From Temnopleurus reevesii (Eukaryota > Echinodermata > Echinoidea > Temnopleuroida > Temnopleuridae): 11,562 nt of DNA. Under the pieces are notes generated by a model. It was not told the DNA's origin. It saw only the letters and a program-made list of their open reading frames with translations, and did no database searches. Positions 7,543-11,562 of the stretch are shown piece after piece (position 1 is the stretch's first letter; each line of letters starts with the position of its first letter). The stretch lies in NCBI GenBank assembly GCA_036244855.1, contig BQKZ01000890.1:52562-64123 (forward strand), read 5' to 3'. The position numbers and the translations under genes were made by a program.

Positions 7543-8458
7543 CAAATCAAGTTTTTAATGTATACCCTTCAATTTGTGAGTGTTCAAATCTATATCGCTG
7601 TACAATCATTCACTTTTCATTATATGTATGTTTGTATGTACCGTGTGTCTCAATAAAAACGTAACTTACTATTGAAATGGTTGGCAAATTGAGCATATAT
7701 AGTTTTATGAAGAAATGTTGATATGTATAGAAAGCTGAAGGGTCGACCTTTCTTATGATATGGAAAATTGGAAAAATGAATCATGCTTAGATGAACAGTG
7801 CTCACTTAGGCTAGATGTATGAAAATGTGCCTGCGCAGGATTTTCCTTCCAATTTTGGATAAGTAAGCTACTTGTAGCTTACAAAAAGATTGATCTGAGA
7901 TATTCAGGATCGATTGATCAACAGGGTATTTTGATTAGATTGAACACCATTCATTTTGCTCTGTTATTTATCAATCCCGAAAAATCACTGTCCACAAACA
8001 CACACACACGCACACACTTCCACTCCCATCGTATTGTAAAAAAATGAAATCTTTTTTTATGTAAGATGGTCATGTTGTTTTTATTTTCTTCTTATTTACA
8101 ACTGCTTTGTTCATCTTAAAATGAAAGAAAAGAGAATAGGTGGACACGTCGATCATTAATGTGAAAGACTTTTAAATTATACCGGGACCCTTACTCAATC
8201 GATATTTTGAAAGCCGTGATATTCAGTCAAGAAAAAAAGATAACCATGTGGACTATGGACTGATTACTTTTCTCAAATCCTTATTTCAAGATGAACAAAG
8301 CAGTTGTAAATAAGAAAAAATAAAAGCAACATGAACATCTTTAAACATTAAACAAAAAAAACTTTTTTGTTATACCCGGTACAATAAGATGGGAGTGGAA
8401 GTGTGCGTGTGTGCGTTTGTGTGTGTGGGTTGGGAATGGGCGGTGATGTTTTGGGATT
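7543..8458 (+). repeat. Direct duplication, copy 1 (truncated foldback element plus flank)
   Basis: This 916-bp block matches 8460-9360 from the phrase CAAATCAAGTTTTTAATG to TGTTTTGGGATT, with scattered substitutions and small indels. It consists of about 98 bp of ordinary flanking DNA followed by the left and central parts of the foldback element from 7641. It breaks off at the N without the right-hand arm. It retains TTTTCCTTCCAATTTTGGAT (7841-7860), which copy 2 lacks but the right arm keeps. Because the flank outside the transposon is included, transposition cannot explain the duplication. Confidence 0.9.
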
Positions 8459-8459
8459 N
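8459..8459. other. Ambiguous base N at the duplication junction
   Basis: The only N in the window lies exactly between the two copies, after GGGATT and before CAAATCAAG. This placement suggests a contig join or unresolved overlap rather than a random ambiguous call. Confidence 0.95.
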
Positions 8460-9360
8460 CAAATCAAGTTTTTAATGTATACCCTTCAATTTGTGAGTGT
8501 TCAAATCTATATCGCTGTACAATCATTCACTTTTCATTATATGTATGTTTGTATATACCGTGTGTCTCAATAAAAACGTAACTCACTTTTGAAATGGTTG
8601 GCAAATTGAGCATATATAGGTTTAAGAAGAAATGTTGATATGTATAGAAAGCTGAAGGATCGACCTTTCTTATGATATGAAAAATTGGAAAAATGAATCA
8701 TGCTTCGATGAACAGTGCTCACTTAGGTTAAATGTATGAAAATGTGCCTGCACAGGATTTGACAAAAGCTACTTGTAGCTTACAAAAAAATTGATATGAG
8801 ATATTCAGGATCGATGGATCAACAAGGTATTTTGATTAGATTGAACACCATTCCTTTTGCTCTGTTATTTATCGATCCCGAAAAACCACCGCCCCCACAA
8901 ACACACACACACACACGCACACACTTCCACTCCCATCGTATTGTAAAAAAAATTAAATCTTTTTATGTAAGATGGTCATGTTGTTTTTATTTTCTTCTTA
9001 TTTACAACTGCTTTGTTTATCTTAAAATGAAAGAAAAGATAAAAGGTGGACACGTCGATCATTAATGTGAAAGACTTTTAATTTTACCGGGACCCTTACT
9101 CAATCGATACTTTGAAAGCCGTGATATTCAGTCAAGAAAAAATGATAACCATGTGGACTATGGACTGATTACTTTTGCCAAATCCTTATTTCAAGATGAA
9201 CAAAGCAGTTGTAAATAAGAAAAAATAAAAGAAGCATGAACATCTTTAAACATTAAAAAAAAACTTTTTTGTTATACCCGGTACAATAAGAAGGGAGTGG
9301 AAGTGTGTGTGTGCGTTTGTGTGTGTGTGGGTGGGGAATAGGCGATGATGTTTTGGGATT
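8460..9360 (+). repeat. Direct duplication, copy 2
   Basis: This 901-bp block is the second copy of 7543-8458. It carries a CA/TG microsatellite near 8897-8922 and the matching TG/G block near 9303-9334. Unlike copy 1, it continues uninterrupted into the right arm of the foldback element at 9361 and onward. Confidence 0.9.
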
Positions 9361-9674
9361 GATAAATATTAGAGGAAAAGGAATGGTATTCACGGTATAT
9401 AAAATACCCTGAATATCTCATATCGACCTTATTGTAAGCTACAAGTAGCTTACCTCTCCAAAATTGAAAGGAAAAATCCTGTGCAGGCACATTTTCATAC
9501 ATCTAACCTAAGTGAGCACTGTTCATCGAAGCATGATTCATTTTTCCAATTTTTCATATCATAAGAAAGGTCGATCATTCAGCTTTCTATACATATCAAC
9601 ATTTCTTCATAAAACTATATATGCTCAATTTTCCAACCATTTCAAAAGTGTTACGTTTTTATTGAGACACACGG
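8558..9674. mobile_element. Complete 1.1-kb foldback element with TA flanks
   Basis: The left arm (8558-9025) and right arm (9191-9674) are extended reverse complements around a centre of about 165 bp. The ends read CCGTGTGTCTCAATAAAAAC at the left and GTTTTTATTGAGACACACGG at the right, bounded by TA (8556-8557 and 9675-9676), as expected for Tc1/mariner-type insertion. Internal landmarks occur in both arms in opposite order: GAACAGTGCTCACTTAGGTT, the small palindrome GCTACTTGTAGC, CTTCCACTCCC, and TTTACAACTGCTTTGTT. No transposase frame is present, and the 76-, 89- and 61-codon frames across it are by-products. In the intron transcript it would form a very long hairpin. Confidence 0.85.
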
Positions 9675-9731
9675 TATATCTGCAATTCGGTCATTAGACC
9701 GCGAAAGATATTGTGATTTTAAACCGTTTTA

Positions 9732-9756
9732 AATAAATGAATAAATAAATAAATTA
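9732..9756 (+). repeat. (AAAT)n microsatellite
   Basis: Several tetranucleotide units (AATA/AATG) in succession, slightly interrupted. It begins about 55 bp after the end of the foldback element. Confidence 0.7.
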
Positions 9757-9943
9757 ATCAGTCCAAAATTTACTCTAAAATCCATGTCAGAATGAGCTGC
9801 CGACTCGGAAAAAAGATCAGTGGGGCTGAAACTCCAATGCTGGTAAAAGACGACTCGTAGAAGAATTCGATTTGATGCAGAAAGAGTCAGATGCATTTTA
9901 GAAAATTCTTAGTATTCTCGGTCATCTTTAACTCTGAAAAGAG

Positions 9944-10018
9944 GATAATTATAATGATAATGACAATGATTGTACTATAATAACAATAATAATAATGGTA
10001 ATAATAATAATAATGAAA
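9944..10018 (+). repeat. Imperfect (AAT)n-rich tract
   Basis: ATAATGATAATGACAATG followed by two runs of AATAAT units (around 9980-9995 and 10000-10015). A degenerate trinucleotide repeat. A weaker relative occurs at 10614-10648. Confidence 0.75.
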
Positions 10019-10146
10019 TAGTAATACTGTCTACAATACTGATTGATTGATTTTATTTTCGATACTCAATAAAAAAAAAATACAAAACAAATATATACAA
10101 CATGAAAGCAAGAAGAATAAAATGAATATCGGATGGACTGCCATTT

Positions 10147-10171
10147 CAGAGCCATTATCAAAATGGCTCTG
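10147..10171. repeat. Perfect 9-bp hairpin
   Basis: CAGAGCCAT (10147-10155) and ATGGCTCTG (10163-10171) are exact reverse complements with a 7-base loop. No T-run or polymerase III signal was seen next to it. It may be part of a degraded repeat, and its function is unknown. Confidence 0.6.
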
Positions 10172-10350
10172 TTCTTCCATGGGGTCCAATGATACTAATG
10201 ATAGTTGTTATTTGAAAGTAACATACTTTCGTTCGTAAAATCGACACAACTGCTAGCGCCATTTTTCTCAATTTAATCATAAGTATAACATCAAACTACG
10301 TAAAGCCCATTCCATTTCGTAGGAAAACTAAGGGAAAAAACTTAAAAGAG

Positions 10351-10387
10351 TGTGTGTCTGTGTGTGTGTGTGTGTGGGGGGGGGGGG
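10351..10387 (+). repeat. (TG)n followed by G12
   Basis: A compound simple repeat: TGTGTGTC, then about nine TG units, then twelve G (10376-10387). It could adopt Z-DNA or quadruplex structure and is slippage-prone. Confidence 0.9.
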
Positions 10388-11562
10388 CTACAACTTTGCG
10401 CCAATGAAGCTTGCTAAGTTTGTTCCCTTAGTGTCCGTAAAAGTGGGGTTACCTAAAAGTTTCAATAAAAAAAATTCCCGGAATGCATGCTCAGGTGGCA
10501 CTAATCGGATTTGTCCTTAGTACCCCTATATTATGGTTAAAACTACATTTGCATTCCTTACAATCATTCTTACAACTTGTTCTGTACCTCGGATACACCA
10601 ATATACTAAGAATAACAATAATGATATTAATGATAATGATAATAATACCTGTAATATTAATCAAATAAAGCTTTGGCTCGAAATGTGGTCAGATCTTCTC
10701 GGTTATTAGTTCTGTCATTTAAAAGGGAGGAATTGATAAGGCGAATTATAGCTACAATAAATATTATTCATAAGATGCATCATAACAAAAAAAAATCGTG
10801 TACTCTGGACAATGCTGTGTAAAAATCTGAAAAATACAGCAGACCAGCTGACAAGAGCGTTACCAAACATTTTCTATAAACATGATAAACTTACATTACG
10901 ACGATTATTGGACTATACGATAATCTATAGTGACAATAATTTTCTCAGGTATCTACGCGTATGGTTTTAATGCAACATGTAAGATGGTAAACTAATTCAA
11001 TGAAATACATTTTCGTAATTTTACTGCAAATTTCTAGCGATTCTGCAGCCTGTATATAGCACCGTGTACAGTGTATACTCTAAAAACGATTATTTTGTTT
11101 TAAACACACTTTTCAGTGGACAGTTTAACCGTTAATCCTTACGTCGATCTGTCATTTAAGTTAAAAAATAACTTTCGAAAAATATCGTCCCATTTTGCAG
11201 GTGTGGATAATTTCCTGAGTATTTCGCACATTTCACAGTAATCGATTCATTATAACAATTCATGAATTAATCAATCCAGCGTCTCGACCTATTCCAAGCC
11301 AAACAGCATGGTGTGATAGATTAGTTACATATATCACATGTTGTTTGCAACATGTATGTAGCACGCCTATTATGAAGGTTATGCACAGGTTATTAACGAA
11401 AATTTGATATCTTAATACCTCTTTCGGTAGAGAAGGGTTTGAATAAACATGGTTATAAAAGTACCGGTACGATTTGTAGCTACATGAATAATTTGATTGA
11501 ACAATAGGCTTATCGACCGATTGAATATGCATGCGTACACCGTGGGGGGGCTGTCTCTTATA

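Larger units (their letters stand above)
9677..11562 (+). other. Downstream intron, no exon recognised
   Basis: About 1.9 kb of AT-rich sequence with simple repeats and no frame resembling later transporter helices. Acceptor-like sites exist, for example CACTTTTCAG at 11106-11115 and TTTTGCAG at 11193-11200, but what follows does not resemble an MCT and soon meets stops. The phrase TGATTGATTGATTTTATTTTCG at 10040-10061, with an A-rich stretch after it, may be the edge of a dispersed repeat. The next true exon probably lies beyond 11562. Confidence 0.5.

Noticed and set aside
8796..9697. Three short frames (89, 76 and 61 codons) over the foldback element
   Set aside because: They are non-conserved frames crossing microsatellites and inverted arms. 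No transposase motif such as a DDE/DDD triad context was seen.
11106..11250. Possible next transporter exon after TTTTCAG or TTTTGCAG
   Set aside because: Reading on in phase gives a short peptide ending at TAA that does not resemble MCT helices 2 or 3, and no matching donor precedes the stop.

Overview
The window looks like nuclear DNA of a marine invertebrate animal, possibly an echinoderm or another invertebrate deuterostome. The evidence is AT-rich non-coding DNA, GT/AG splice signals, many short non-autonomous DNA transposons (MITEs), TAA/TG/G microsatellites, and a single recognisable exon that fits the animal SLC16 (monocarboxylate transporter, MCT) family. The species cannot be fixed from the sequence. 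No rRNA, tRNA, CRISPR array, bacterial operon or viral gene was seen.

Layout. Positions 1-1690 are non-coding. They hold a 128-bp foldback MITE bounded by TTAA (54-181), a second MITE (about 377-617) and an uninterrupted run of 48 G (1187-1234). A candidate untranslated leader exon ends at a strong donor, 1845/1846, and contains a 32-codon upstream ORF. Positions 1846-6531 would then be the first intron. It carries a TAA microsatellite, an 11-bp tandem repeat, C-tracts, two small inverted-repeat elements (3951-4110 and 4303-4573), a 69-bp tandem duplication (4928-5067) and a second copy (5875-6136) of the MITE seen at 377-617.

The one well-supported gene piece is the exon 6532-7519, with coding sequence probably starting at 6622. 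It encodes about 244 residues of Ser/Pro/acidic-rich, presumably cytosolic sequence. After this comes the first transmembrane helix and the start of the second of an MCT-like major facilitator, and the exon stops at a GTGAGT donor. The rest of the transporter lies beyond the window, because no convincing downstream exon was found in the following 4 kb.

The downstream intron begins with a duplicated block: 7543-8458 and 8460-9360 are near-copies joined at a single N (8459). Because the duplication includes flanking DNA outside the transposon ends, it is most simply two haplotypes left side by side by the assembler. The second copy, with the unduplicated DNA after it, forms a complete foldback element (8558-9674) with inverted arms of roughly 470 bp bounded by TA. 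Transcribed as part of the intron, it would fold into a long RNA hairpin. The remainder (9677-11562) is AT-rich intron with simple repeats.

I did not find a previously undescribed multi-gene system. The most useful observations are the divergent transporter N-terminus, the probable false duplication, and the unusually complete set of foldback elements around one transporter gene.
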